Source of the DNA: a virus
IMG/VR virus record: IMGVR_UViG_3300032086_004785
Coordinates: 1-37,719 of that record
DNA length: 37,719 bases
Strand: one strand, 5' to 3'
A program made the position numbers and the translations under genes. Each line of letters opens with the position of its first letter. Within the stretch, counting starts at the first letter, position 1. A model generated the notes under the pieces. It ran no database searches. It had not been told where the DNA came from and saw only the letters and a program-made list of their open reading frames with translations. This document shows positions 19,301-26,692 of the stretch, in pieces.

Positions 19301-21781
19301 ACTAAAGATACAAGACCTGTAGATTACTTTTTTTCTATTGAAAATAGTATGTATAGAGTCATCTCAGAAGAAATACTAAACGTATTTTCTTCTGTTGTAG
19401 ATTTCAATAATCTCATTGGCGACCCTGTTAATCGCTATCGTCAAGAATATAAACAAATAAACAAATTAAGACATTTGTTTTTTGAAAGAGTGGAAAACGA
19501 ACCAGACGTTGAGCGTTATTTAGATTACTTTAAACATGTGGACGCTTTTATTCAAACAATGTTAGAGTATCTAATACCTGCTTCTTCTAACATAAGCGAT
19601 TCAGTTCTTAATATTGTTGAAAGCCATGTATTAGAAAGAAATAAATACCAAAATAAATTTCCAACAATGGAAAGCAAGCAGCCAGACCCTATCACGACCA
19701 TTCAAGGGATAAACGAGTTGCTCTATAACTGGAAGTTCGGTCATGCTCCTGTGTCTACAAGCTATACTCCTGGTGTTTATCCGCATCTTGAAGGTTCAGA
19801 ACAAAATGTTAATTGTACCTACTGGCACGAGCTTGCAGAAAGAGGCGGTTCTGTTATTACGTCTGGTGACGCCACTGTCGATGCTCAAAGAGAAACAATA
19901 AAAACTGTTGTAAATACAGAAGTATCAGGCTCAACTTACGCAACAAGAAAGCTAGGTAAAAACTATCGCTTTGCAACAAACTTATCTAACAAAATTAATG
20001 GTGGCTCCAATATTGAAACTAACAATCTTTTTGGATTTCACAGACAAGCTATTAGTTTTAATAATCCAAATGATTATATAAAAATTAATTTATCAAACAT
20101 TGAACAAAACAAAAACTGTGATGAAGATAAAATACCAGAAGAACTTAGAAAAAGAACTTCAAAAGTAAAAGCAACAACTTTTACTTTAGGAGAGTCTAGT
20201 GCCAGAGCAGACTATGGTGACGGAAAAGCCAACTTATTACTTCCTTTTACTATTTTTTCTTCTTCTGTTCAGACAGGTTATTTAGGATCTCTTGCAACTC
20301 CCGCTAGTGAATCTTTTGAAAACATACACAGAGATGTTGTAGGAAGAAATAATCAAAGACCTCTTCAAGGTCCATTTACAGAAAAGTATGTTGGTGGTCT
20401 TCAATACAGACATGCTCCAATAAACTATAGTTCTTCAGCCAGAACACTTGACTCCCCAACTACTCGTGCGGAAGGCTGGTTCCTTAAAACTCCAACCCCT
20501 CCAGGCTCTTCTGCTACGCTCTTGAGCGAATCTTTTAGCGCAACTGACCCTGTGGGTTGGACCAACGTAGGAAGTACAGCCACAGGACCTTCTGGGTGGA
20601 TTCTAACGCATTCTGGACCAACTCCCTCATCTGGTACTGGTCCAGATGTAGCGTTTGATGGATCTTTCTATGCTTATGCAGAAACATCAACTCCAAATCA
20701 TCCTGGCTCTTACTTTGGACTTGTAACCCCAAAGCTAGATGCTAGTGATTTAGCTGGACCTGACTTCAGTGCTTCTTTCTATTATCACATGTATGGTATA
20801 GACGTTGGTAACTTAAGAGTTCAACATTCAGAAGATTCTAGTTTTGGAACGGGTGTAACAGATCTTACCGTTACTTGGAATGGAGTTCCAGCCACATATA
20901 TAGCAGGACAACAACAAGGAGCATCTTTAGATCCTTGGAGACAAGCAACAATAGATTTGACTTCTTACGCTGGAACAGAGTTTTATTTAAGATTTCTTTA
21001 CCAAGGCGGTATTACTTATCTTTCTGATGTTGCTATTGACGCTATTGAAGTATCTGGTACATCCGGCGGCTCTGTATTTAAGTTGCTTGACCCTGCTTAT
21101 AATAATGCTGATAGAATGCGAGCGGTTTATTATCGCGATGAAGTAGCAAAAAGACCTGTTAATATTAGAAACATTAAAATGACTTCTTCATCACCAACGA
21201 TTATTGGTAATTACTCCAATAACTACGAAGTTGTAAATATTCCAGGTCGTAACATAAATAACATTTGGTTTGTTCAGAATAGCGGCTCAGTTGCTACTTC
21301 TTCGCCAGAATCAGATTTTATTTCTGGAAGCTTTGATTTTTCATTAGCAGATAGAAATACTTTGCAAGACGGAAGCAAAAACAAAACAGTTATTGTAGAA
21401 AGATTCTCTGCTCCTGGTGGTCCAGAAGTAATGAGTAGAGGCTTCTTAGATGTTGAATCTGAAACATTCTCTGTTTACAACTCTATGAACTACAGAAACT
21501 CAACTGTACGAAATAACTTAAATCTTTGGAATAAACAGCATAGTATATGGGGAGGATATGATGGAATTTATGGCTCTCCAACTGCTTCTTACCACAAAGT
21601 ACAAAGGAACACAGGTTTGAGAATAGAATGGGAAGGTGGCGTGGCTTTGACAGGATCTGAAGCAATAATGAACACTATTACAGCTTCTTATTTTGACAAT
21701 GGATTTATTACACATCAAATTCCACAATCAGACAGCGGATACTCTTGGATTTCTAGCTCTATTATCCAATCCGTAATTTAG
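16370..21781 (+). CDS. Large virion protein with LamG-like and MAM-like domains
   Basis: An 1803-aa protein. GTG start, with GGAGG at 16358-16362 seven bases upstream. Residues about 170-345 look like a LamG/concanavalin-type lectin fold: GVTVEFWLKK, WSHYAFTLTHNSGQTSIEMY, RNGAYVDTVL and SGSIDDFRYW. Residues about 1383-1565 look like a MAM domain: SASFYYHMYGIDVGNLRVQ, then WRQATIDLTSYAGTEFYLRF and YLSDVAIDAIEVSG. The rest is Ser/Thr/Gly-rich, with helical segments around 440-620. These are adhesion-type domains, so a fibre, baseplate skirt or surface decoration that touches the host is likely. The gene ends with adjacent stop codons TAG TGA (21779-21784), and the next gene lies in the same frame. 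Confidence 0.7.
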   Translation: MSLKDLFNDIEHIGMTNTSSHPQIQAFNDEVESSNYALAVTKEKNRFVPNIDFSKPENFAKYGSAEEYYTKAIQEIYNYYPYDGSLKEKEEWYTNSTYMEKYLFDNEYPRTNGYALISADGWGTQVDRDGDYGLPSVLEYISFKSGPHQKNIWDESKDREENLKFDIINKGVTVEFWLKKDAWATGLTNKEVVFDLWNSKHSNEHDYGRLRIELSGTSPGAAFRVTALSGTSGVYDAPVGESVTPAVVADGKWSHYAFTLTHNSGQTSIEMYRNGAYVDTVLTGSRTGHVTGSLYGYIGANTTPPRYTLAATGSGKLSGSIDDFRYWKTRRTSKEIGRNYISQVGGGTNTDDANTDLGVYFKFNEGMTTNTTTDSIVLDYSGRLSNGTWIGYDSYSRSTGSAMVLAGATKFEFKDPIIYSSHPDVVSLLASKKEIGEIHDISNVSSLYKSFPSWITEEDEAAGSELKNLTQIMASYFDELHNQIENLPRIKDKTYPSGSTLTGSFKPYPFSKRLLSSQGFKIPELFVDSTILENFSSRDEAIKYEEKIYNVKNLIYKNIYNNLDAIYKSKGTVKSIRNLIRAFGANEDIISVNVYANNIESEIKKNIDYKTIRKRIVNFNKAGRNGGTIYSYMTGSGTTSLISGSGADGTYIPSTVECEVIFPKPIDEFNPTHYLYENLTASIFGQHTIDPSLAENDLTWNADDVCSFQVFAVKTDKDSNDAFFMLTGSNFSPVTSSMYRNVYQNEKWNFAVRFRPSSSFGNLVYDKSGLDYKIELYGVKQLAGTIEEEFLVTSSMSITSGQSFATSGKRVYAGAERQNFTGSLITPTNLKISNVKFWLSYISDEEVRNHAVGMYSYGPDSPYKNSVYDQTALSNIELPKLETLALDWNFKTVSSSADTSGQIVVNDYSSGSSDLVNRYGFVGNITKQNHTALIDHVGTSETNVVLHDFIFTTRNKLPEQFNSSDMVKIDNNDDLIFTKDTRPVDYFFSIENSMYRVISEEILNVFSSVVDFNNLIGDPVNRYRQEYKQINKLRHLFFERVENEPDVERYLDYFKHVDAFIQTMLEYLIPASSNISDSVLNIVESHVLERNKYQNKFPTMESKQPDPITTIQGINELLYNWKFGHAPVSTSYTPGVYPHLEGSEQNVNCTYWHELAERGGSVITSGDATVDAQRETIKTVVNTEVSGSTYATRKLGKNYRFATNLSNKINGGSNIETNNLFGFHRQAISFNNPNDYIKINLSNIEQNKNCDEDKIPEELRKRTSKVKATTFTLGESSARADYGDGKANLLLPFTIFSSSVQTGYLGSLATPASESFENIHRDVVGRNNQRPLQGPFTEKYVGGLQYRHAPINYSSSARTLDSPTTRAEGWFLKTPTPPGSSATLLSESFSATDPVGWTNVGSTATGPSGWILTHSGPTPSSGTGPDVAFDGSFYAYAETSTPNHPGSYFGLVTPKLDASDLAGPDFSASFYYHMYGIDVGNLRVQHSEDSSFGTGVTDLTVTWNGVPATYIAGQQQGASLDPWRQATIDLTSYAGTEFYLRFLYQGGITYLSDVAIDAIEVSGTSGGSVFKLLDPAYNNADRMRAVYYRDEVAKRPVNIRNIKMTSSSPTIIGNYSNNYEVVNIPGRNINNIWFVQNSGSVATSSPESDFISGSFDFSLADRNTLQDGSKNKTVIVERFSAPGGPEVMSRGFLDVESETFSVYNSMNYRNSTVRNNLNLWNKQHSIWGGYDGIYGSPTASYHKVQRNTGLRIEWEGGVALTGSEAIMNTITASYFDNGFITHQIPQSDSGYSWISSSIIQSVI
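16880..17410 (+). other. Region encoding a LamG/concanavalin-like lectin domain
   Basis: Within the 1803-aa virion protein. The segment has the usual order for this fold: an opening strand with Val-Glu-Phe-Trp, a long beta-rich middle, 'W.hyA.t' near the centre, 'I.myrNG' with the Arg-Asn-Gly turn, and a closing 'G.iDDfR.w' strand. These are recurrent signatures of LamG_3 domains in bacterial and phage surface proteins. Ligand unknown. Confidence 0.65.
20518..21066 (+). other. Region encoding a MAM-like adhesion domain
   Basis: Within the same 1803-aa protein. It opens with ESFSATDPVGWTNVG and contains a YHMYG motif followed by 'vGnLrV', a Trp-Arg-Gln-Ala strand before 'IDLTSYAG', and the closing SDVAIDAIEV. 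MAM domains typically carry 'f.YhmyG...G.L.v', 'W....vdl......f.i.feg' and 'sdIAiDdi'. The order and spacing match by eye. The flanking protein resembles ordinary phage structural sequence, so this may be an inserted module. Confidence 0.6.
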
Positions 21782-21790
21782 TGAAAACAA

Positions 21791-21797
21791 CTATTTA
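21791..21797 (+). promoter_or_regulatory. CTATTTA motif in the 24-bp gap (copy 2)
   Basis: CTATTTA starts 15 bases before the ATG at 21806 and is followed by GACATAAG. No good ribosome binding site is seen here. If it were a -10 element the transcript would begin almost at the start codon, so either the mRNA would be nearly leaderless or the motif is not a promoter at this site. See copies at 12612 and 33184. Confidence 0.25.
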
Positions 21798-21805
21798 GAC
21801 ATAAG

Positions 21806-24800
21806 ATGAATGACGAGAATTTAACATTTTTAAGTGCTAGTGAGTATGGTAGTGTTGGTCTTACTATAGACAACAAAAGATACTTTGGGATTACGCACCC
21901 TATTGTTGGTACTAGTGCTCTCTATGAACATTTCATACCTGTTGACTTTGTTGGTTTAAATACAAACATAAATGAACCAGTATCTTCTAGTTCTAACATG
22001 CTTGGCTATCCATCTGGAACCACAGGCTTTGTAAACGGAGCAACTCAATGGAGATATCAAGGTGGCTTAACTACTGATGCCTCTGTAGGAGGCATTAATG
22101 CTCAAAATGCGCTTCTTAATTCTCTTATTCACCATCGCCAAGGTCCTTATGGCTGGCCAACTTGGAAACAAATTCGAGGAGGCAATCATCCTATCATTCG
22201 CTCTCAAAAGAAGCAAAATATTTTTTCGATTGGAAACTTTATAAGAGTTAAAAAAGTTGTATTGCCTTTGTTTGGTCTTAATCCTCCTCAAGGTGAAAAT
22301 CCGCTTAATCCCAACCCTCCAACTCTAGGAAATCTTATAAAGTATAAATCAGGAGAAATAATAAGCGAAGGAGGAGGAATAGAACATTATAGACTTCCTT
22401 GTGTTAGTAATAGATACCAACCTTTAGTTCACTCTTTCCAAGTTTCGCAAGACAAAGAAGGCGTTCCTCAAACAACTAATTTTACTATTAAGCACTCGTA
22501 TGGCAACATTGACTCTCATTACTCTGATGAAAACTTAAATATTAAGTTTGTGTTTCCAAAAAATTATGCTCCTCCAGTAGACAAGATATATGACGATTTA
22601 AAAAAGATTTACATTACTAAAGAATATGCGTCCGACGCAACCCCGGACAGCCCTTTTGGAGCACAAGTTCCTTTTAAAGTATTAAATTACTTTTTATATT
22701 CAGAAAAGATTTTTCCAAAACAAAATAACACTTATCTTGCTCAAACTAGAAAAAGAACAAAATACGCAGAAACAGCTTCGTTTGACACAAGAGGATTTAA
22801 TAGAAGAGATTATGAAAATACTTGGCATGATAATATTCTCGATCGCAAAGTTAGAACTTCTGAATCTGCATTAAACTCTCAAGATGCTACAACTGCTGAG
22901 ATTTTAAGTGTCTGGTCTTTAGATACAAGCATCCCCAATAGAGAACAAAACTACGCTAGGATTACTGGAGCCATTGGAGAACTAAGCACTCCACTTGGAT
23001 TTCACAGCTACGAGGGACGGACAGGTTTGACACAGATGTATTCTATAACAGCTTCTGTCAATAGTTTTAGATTTCCTTCGCAACACAAGCCAACTGAAGA
23101 TGATAATCTAGATCAATGGGCTAGAGGAGTTCCAAATTATGCAACAGATTTAATCTCTGGAAAAAGACCTTTTTATGATTCTTACGAAGATTTTGCAGAA
23201 GACATTCGAGGATTAGGAAAAGATTATTCTATTTTACCAGAGTTTCGTATATCAGACCATATGGATTATTATATAAACGAAAAAGAAGGAAACTTCTTAT
23301 CAACAAATAACGCTTTTTTAAACTTAAAATGGGGAAATATTTCTTCAAGCGCAGCGCAAATAAACGAAAGCGAATCAGCTTTGGAACAAGATTTTTTTGT
23401 TGAATACACCAACTCTGATTTTATGAAATATTTTGGAGATTTTTCAAAAGAACACACAGTAGACATAGCGACTATAAATTCTTATTCTTTTACAATGAAA
23501 GGGATTAAAAAGCTCTTACCGTACAGAGGTTTTTATCCTCACCAAAGAGCGCTTCAACTAGGCACTATTTTGTCTCAATCTTTTGGTAAATCTTTAACAG
23601 GTTCTATAAATGAAAGCTACATTGCTCCACCCACTGTTGAAAGAGCCGTAACAGGAAGTTTAAGTGCTTTTTTGAGACCTATTATAAGCCCTGGAATCGT
23701 TTTCAACTCTTTAAAATCTGCATTAGCTGTTGATTATCCTGTATTTACTGGCTCTATCCCTGGTTCTCGCGCTCTTATTGATTCTGATACAGGCTTAAGT
23801 TTTTGGGGACCCGGAGCTAATCCAAACTATAGACTTCCTTTCGAAACAGCGATTGAGCCTCAAACTTATTTACCTGTTTCTTCTTCTAATAGAAATAAAC
23901 TTCAAAATTTGTTTTTTGATGATCCTACCAAAATACAGTCCTTCAATGAATCTGCTAACATAGCAGTCTCTTGGACTGGAGATTTTTCTAATCTTTATTC
24001 ATTAGCAGCAAATAACTTTTTTGGTGAAATACCAAGATTCTTTTTAAAGGACAGCAAGTTTACTGATTTTATTTCTGCGAAACAATCTGAGTTTGAAGAA
24101 GTAGAAGAAGGTAAGTTTTATTACATGGATGTTGTTTTAAGAAAAACTAACGATATGGTCTTATGGGAAGGACAGCTAGACGCCTCATCAGCCCCATATT
24201 CAGGTTCTAACGAGCGAGGTATGTTCTATGGTCCTCCTGTTAGTTCCTCTTGGGCTAATGACCAAAACGGGGGAAATATTAAAGACCCTGCATATGCACC
24301 TTACACTCCTCCTTATTTTTATGAAGAATCTACCGCAAGGATTACTTATGTTGCAACAGCCTCTGGTCCTGTTACTTTAGATGAACTACTTTCGAATACT
24401 AGAATAAACACGTATTTTACAGGAAGCTCCGCTGAACTTGGATTAAACGATACGGCTTCAAACAATAAGATGAAAATCACAGGTTCTGTTAATCTTTTTG
24501 GAAAATCTAGATATAAACCAGTCACATTCGACCCTCGCAATATCAATCCTTTAGGAGGTTTTGAACCCACCAGCTTAGATGATACAAGCGATGGAGCTTT
24601 CACTGCTTGGTCTATTGGTACTAAATTTGAATGCCCTGCTCTCAACTTTAGTGCTTCTACTGATTATCATGATACAACCACAGGTCGAGGTTTGTGGGGA
24701 GGATATGGTTCTATACCTACAGGTAAAACAGGACTATATATTTCTTTGAAAGAGAGCTTTCCTGATTTAATCGGTACAGCAGCGGCTGAAAATACGGGCT

Positions 24801-25651
24801 CTTTAATACAACTTTGTGGCTTTAAGGCTGGTTCAAAAAAAATAGGAAAAGTAGCTCCAACTAAGACAATTTCTGAAGCTGTAGTGGCTATTCCATTTGT
24901 TTATAAAAAACCAAAACCAGGGTTTGCCACTACAATAAAATACCCAAATACAGATAAAAGATTTTTTAAAATTCATTTGCCTAAATTTTACAAAGCACAA
25001 AAAGAACTAGCTTCAGGAACTGAACCTGAAAACACTACCAGCCCTTCTATAGCCAATATGATAGAAAAGCTAAGTAAATATAATATGCCTCCTAGATATG
25101 ATTTTTTAACTTTTCCACAAAAACAAAAAAACTTCATGCTCAGTCCTCCCGGACTTTCTCCTTTTGTAGTATATGTTTTTGAATTTAACCATACACTATC
25201 ACAACAAGATTTATCTGACATTTGGCAAGGCTTAATGCCTAATATTTCCATTCGAGCCGAAGAAGATGAAGTCGTCGTTTCTCATAGAAACAACATAAAT
25301 GAGTTTTTCCACGGCGCACCTCTTCCCGAAGATACTAGATGGATGTTGTTTAAAGTAAAAAGAAAAGCAGAGAAAAGCTATTTTGCAGTCACATCAGATT
25401 CTACAGATGATTCGAGGTTTAAGTTTAACTTTGGCAATGAAGAAAAAGCCCCAGAGTATAATTACAATTGGCCATATGACTTTTTCTCTTTGGTCGAGTT
25501 GGTAAAAATGGATGCTAATATTACTTTTAAACCTAAACAACCTATCCAGGCAGATTTAGCCGCTTTAGGAGGTGGTCAAGGAACAGCCCAGGCTGCTCCA
25601 TCGCCAGCAGCAGAGGATATACCACCTGGAGGTTTGGGAGGAACCATATAA
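21806..25651 (+). CDS. Large virion structural protein, function unknown
   Basis: A 1281-aa protein rich in Ser, Asn, Pro and Gly with many short beta-like stretches and no enzyme motif. The N-terminal 160 residues carry HFIPVDFVGLNTNINEPVSS and HHRQGPYGWPTWKQIRGGNH, phrases I associate with large structural proteins of marine T4-like phages. The last 40 residues form a Gly/Pro/Ala tail (ALGGGQGTAQAAPSPA, then PPGGLGG). It is in the same reading frame as the preceding 1803-aa gene, separated by TAG TGA and seven sense codons. No Shine-Dalgarno sequence is obvious before the ATG, suggesting reinitiation, readthrough or a recent split of one longer gene. Role: probably a baseplate periphery or fibre component, inferred from context only. 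Confidence 0.7.
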   Translation: MNDENLTFLSASEYGSVGLTIDNKRYFGITHPIVGTSALYEHFIPVDFVGLNTNINEPVSSSSNMLGYPSGTTGFVNGATQWRYQGGLTTDASVGGINAQNALLNSLIHHRQGPYGWPTWKQIRGGNHPIIRSQKKQNIFSIGNFIRVKKVVLPLFGLNPPQGENPLNPNPPTLGNLIKYKSGEIISEGGGIEHYRLPCVSNRYQPLVHSFQVSQDKEGVPQTTNFTIKHSYGNIDSHYSDENLNIKFVFPKNYAPPVDKIYDDLKKIYITKEYASDATPDSPFGAQVPFKVLNYFLYSEKIFPKQNNTYLAQTRKRTKYAETASFDTRGFNRRDYENTWHDNILDRKVRTSESALNSQDATTAEILSVWSLDTSIPNREQNYARITGAIGELSTPLGFHSYEGRTGLTQMYSITASVNSFRFPSQHKPTEDDNLDQWARGVPNYATDLISGKRPFYDSYEDFAEDIRGLGKDYSILPEFRISDHMDYYINEKEGNFLSTNNAFLNLKWGNISSSAAQINESESALEQDFFVEYTNSDFMKYFGDFSKEHTVDIATINSYSFTMKGIKKLLPYRGFYPHQRALQLGTILSQSFGKSLTGSINESYIAPPTVERAVTGSLSAFLRPIISPGIVFNSLKSALAVDYPVFTGSIPGSRALIDSDTGLSFWGPGANPNYRLPFETAIEPQTYLPVSSSNRNKLQNLFFDDPTKIQSFNESANIAVSWTGDFSNLYSLAANNFFGEIPRFFLKDSKFTDFISAKQSEFEEVEEGKFYYMDVVLRKTNDMVLWEGQLDASSAPYSGSNERGMFYGPPVSSSWANDQNGGNIKDPAYAPYTPPYFYEESTARITYVATASGPVTLDELLSNTRINTYFTGSSAELGLNDTASNNKMKITGSVNLFGKSRYKPVTFDPRNINPLGGFEPTSLDDTSDGAFTAWSIGTKFECPALNFSASTDYHDTTTGRGLWGGYGSIPTGKTGLYISLKESFPDLIGTAAAENTGSLIQLCGFKAGSKKIGKVAPTKTISEAVVAIPFVYKKPKPGFATTIKYPNTDKRFFKIHLPKFYKAQKELASGTEPENTTSPSIANMIEKLSKYNMPPRYDFLTFPQKQKNFMLSPPGLSPFVVYVFEFNHTLSQQDLSDIWQGLMPNISIRAEEDEVVVSHRNNINEFFHGAPLPEDTRWMLFKVKRKAEKSYFAVTSDSTDDSRFKFNFGNEEKAPEYNYNWPYDFFSLVELVKMDANITFKPKQPIQADLAALGGGQGTAQAAPSPAAEDIPPGGLGGTI

Positions 25652-25654
25652 AAT

Positions 25655-26692
25655 ATGGAATTTTTTAATCAAAAAGAAGATGTAATAGACATACAACTTA
25701 CTCAATATGGAAAAAGAATGCTTTCCAAAGGAAAGTTTAAGCCTGCATATTATGGATTTTTTGATAAAGATATTATTTATGATTCTCAATGGGGAGGCAT
25801 AGCTTCAGAAGAACAAAATTATTCAGAAACAAGAATCAAAGACGAAACACCTAGATTAAAAGTTCAGCACAACTTCATAGGAGTGGAGACTCAGTTTCAT
25901 GAAATGAAAGAAATTATTCAACATAAAGAAAATTTTAGTGACAAATATGTCCAAGAGGCACTCCAAGATACTGAAAATATGTTTTATGGCGCAGATACTG
26001 CAATTGGGAATACAAAGTTAAATAATCGCTATATTCCTTCTTGGAAAATAAGTTCTTATAATCAAAAAATATCTGGTTCTTCTCATTATATAACTGGTTC
26101 TGGTACACAAAACATTAAAGTACCACAAATAGATTTCAAAGTAGAATATAAAACATTTATTGTTGATGATTTTGACAACTTTCAAGTCCCACAAAATACA
26201 TCTGGATTGAACTCGTTCTCCGAAGATGACGCCGCTGATAATGATTGGATAGAATCATCTCCTCTGATATTTCAGGACGGAAGCGGACTTGGCTTACAGG
26301 AAGACTTTTTATTAATAGGTGTAGATGAAAAAAACACTAATTTTCTAAATGAAAATTTTGAAATAGAAGTGTTTATGGAAGAAACAGAAACGCTTAATAA
26401 TGGAGAAACCAAAAAAAAACTCACTCAATTGCGCTTTGCTCCAGAAGATGAGCAAGAGATGGATGAGCTTGCACAACAAGGCATAGATCCAATGTTTGAT
26501 CCAAGCTTTGTAGAATATTATATGGACTTAGAAATAGATTCAGCTATTAGTAATGACATACTTTGCAGTTGGGTTGGTGAAGACGAAAAAAGGTCTTTAT
26601 ATGTTAAAAACATATTTACTTGCCCAGACCAAGAAATATTATCAAAAGAAACCATTTATGCTGCTGATGAAACAGGAGAGCCTTGCGAATGA
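25655..26692 (+). CDS. Virion structural protein with N-terminal 'LTQYGKRMLSKG' domain
   Basis: A 345-aa acidic protein. The N-terminus, IDIQLTQYGKRMLSKGKFKP followed by AYYGFFDKDIIYDS, matches in pattern the N-terminus of the 310-aa protein at 33234 (LTxxGxxxLxKG, then FK, F-x-D, I-x-Y), so the two share a domain. The middle is Ser/Gly-rich and the C-terminal 130 residues are very acidic. It starts four bases after the previous stop; GGGAGG in the Gly codons of the upstream gene (25636-25641) may serve as a distant ribosome site. Its TGA overlaps the next ATG. The function of the shared domain is not known to me. Confidence 0.7.
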   Translation: MEFFNQKEDVIDIQLTQYGKRMLSKGKFKPAYYGFFDKDIIYDSQWGGIASEEQNYSETRIKDETPRLKVQHNFIGVETQFHEMKEIIQHKENFSDKYVQEALQDTENMFYGADTAIGNTKLNNRYIPSWKISSYNQKISGSSHYITGSGTQNIKVPQIDFKVEYKTFIVDDFDNFQVPQNTSGLNSFSEDDAADNDWIESSPLIFQDGSGLGLQEDFLLIGVDEKNTNFLNENFEIEVFMEETETLNNGETKKKLTQLRFAPEDEQEMDELAQQGIDPMFDPSFVEYYMDLEIDSAISNDILCSWVGEDEKRSLYVKNIFTCPDQEILSKETIYAADETGEPCE

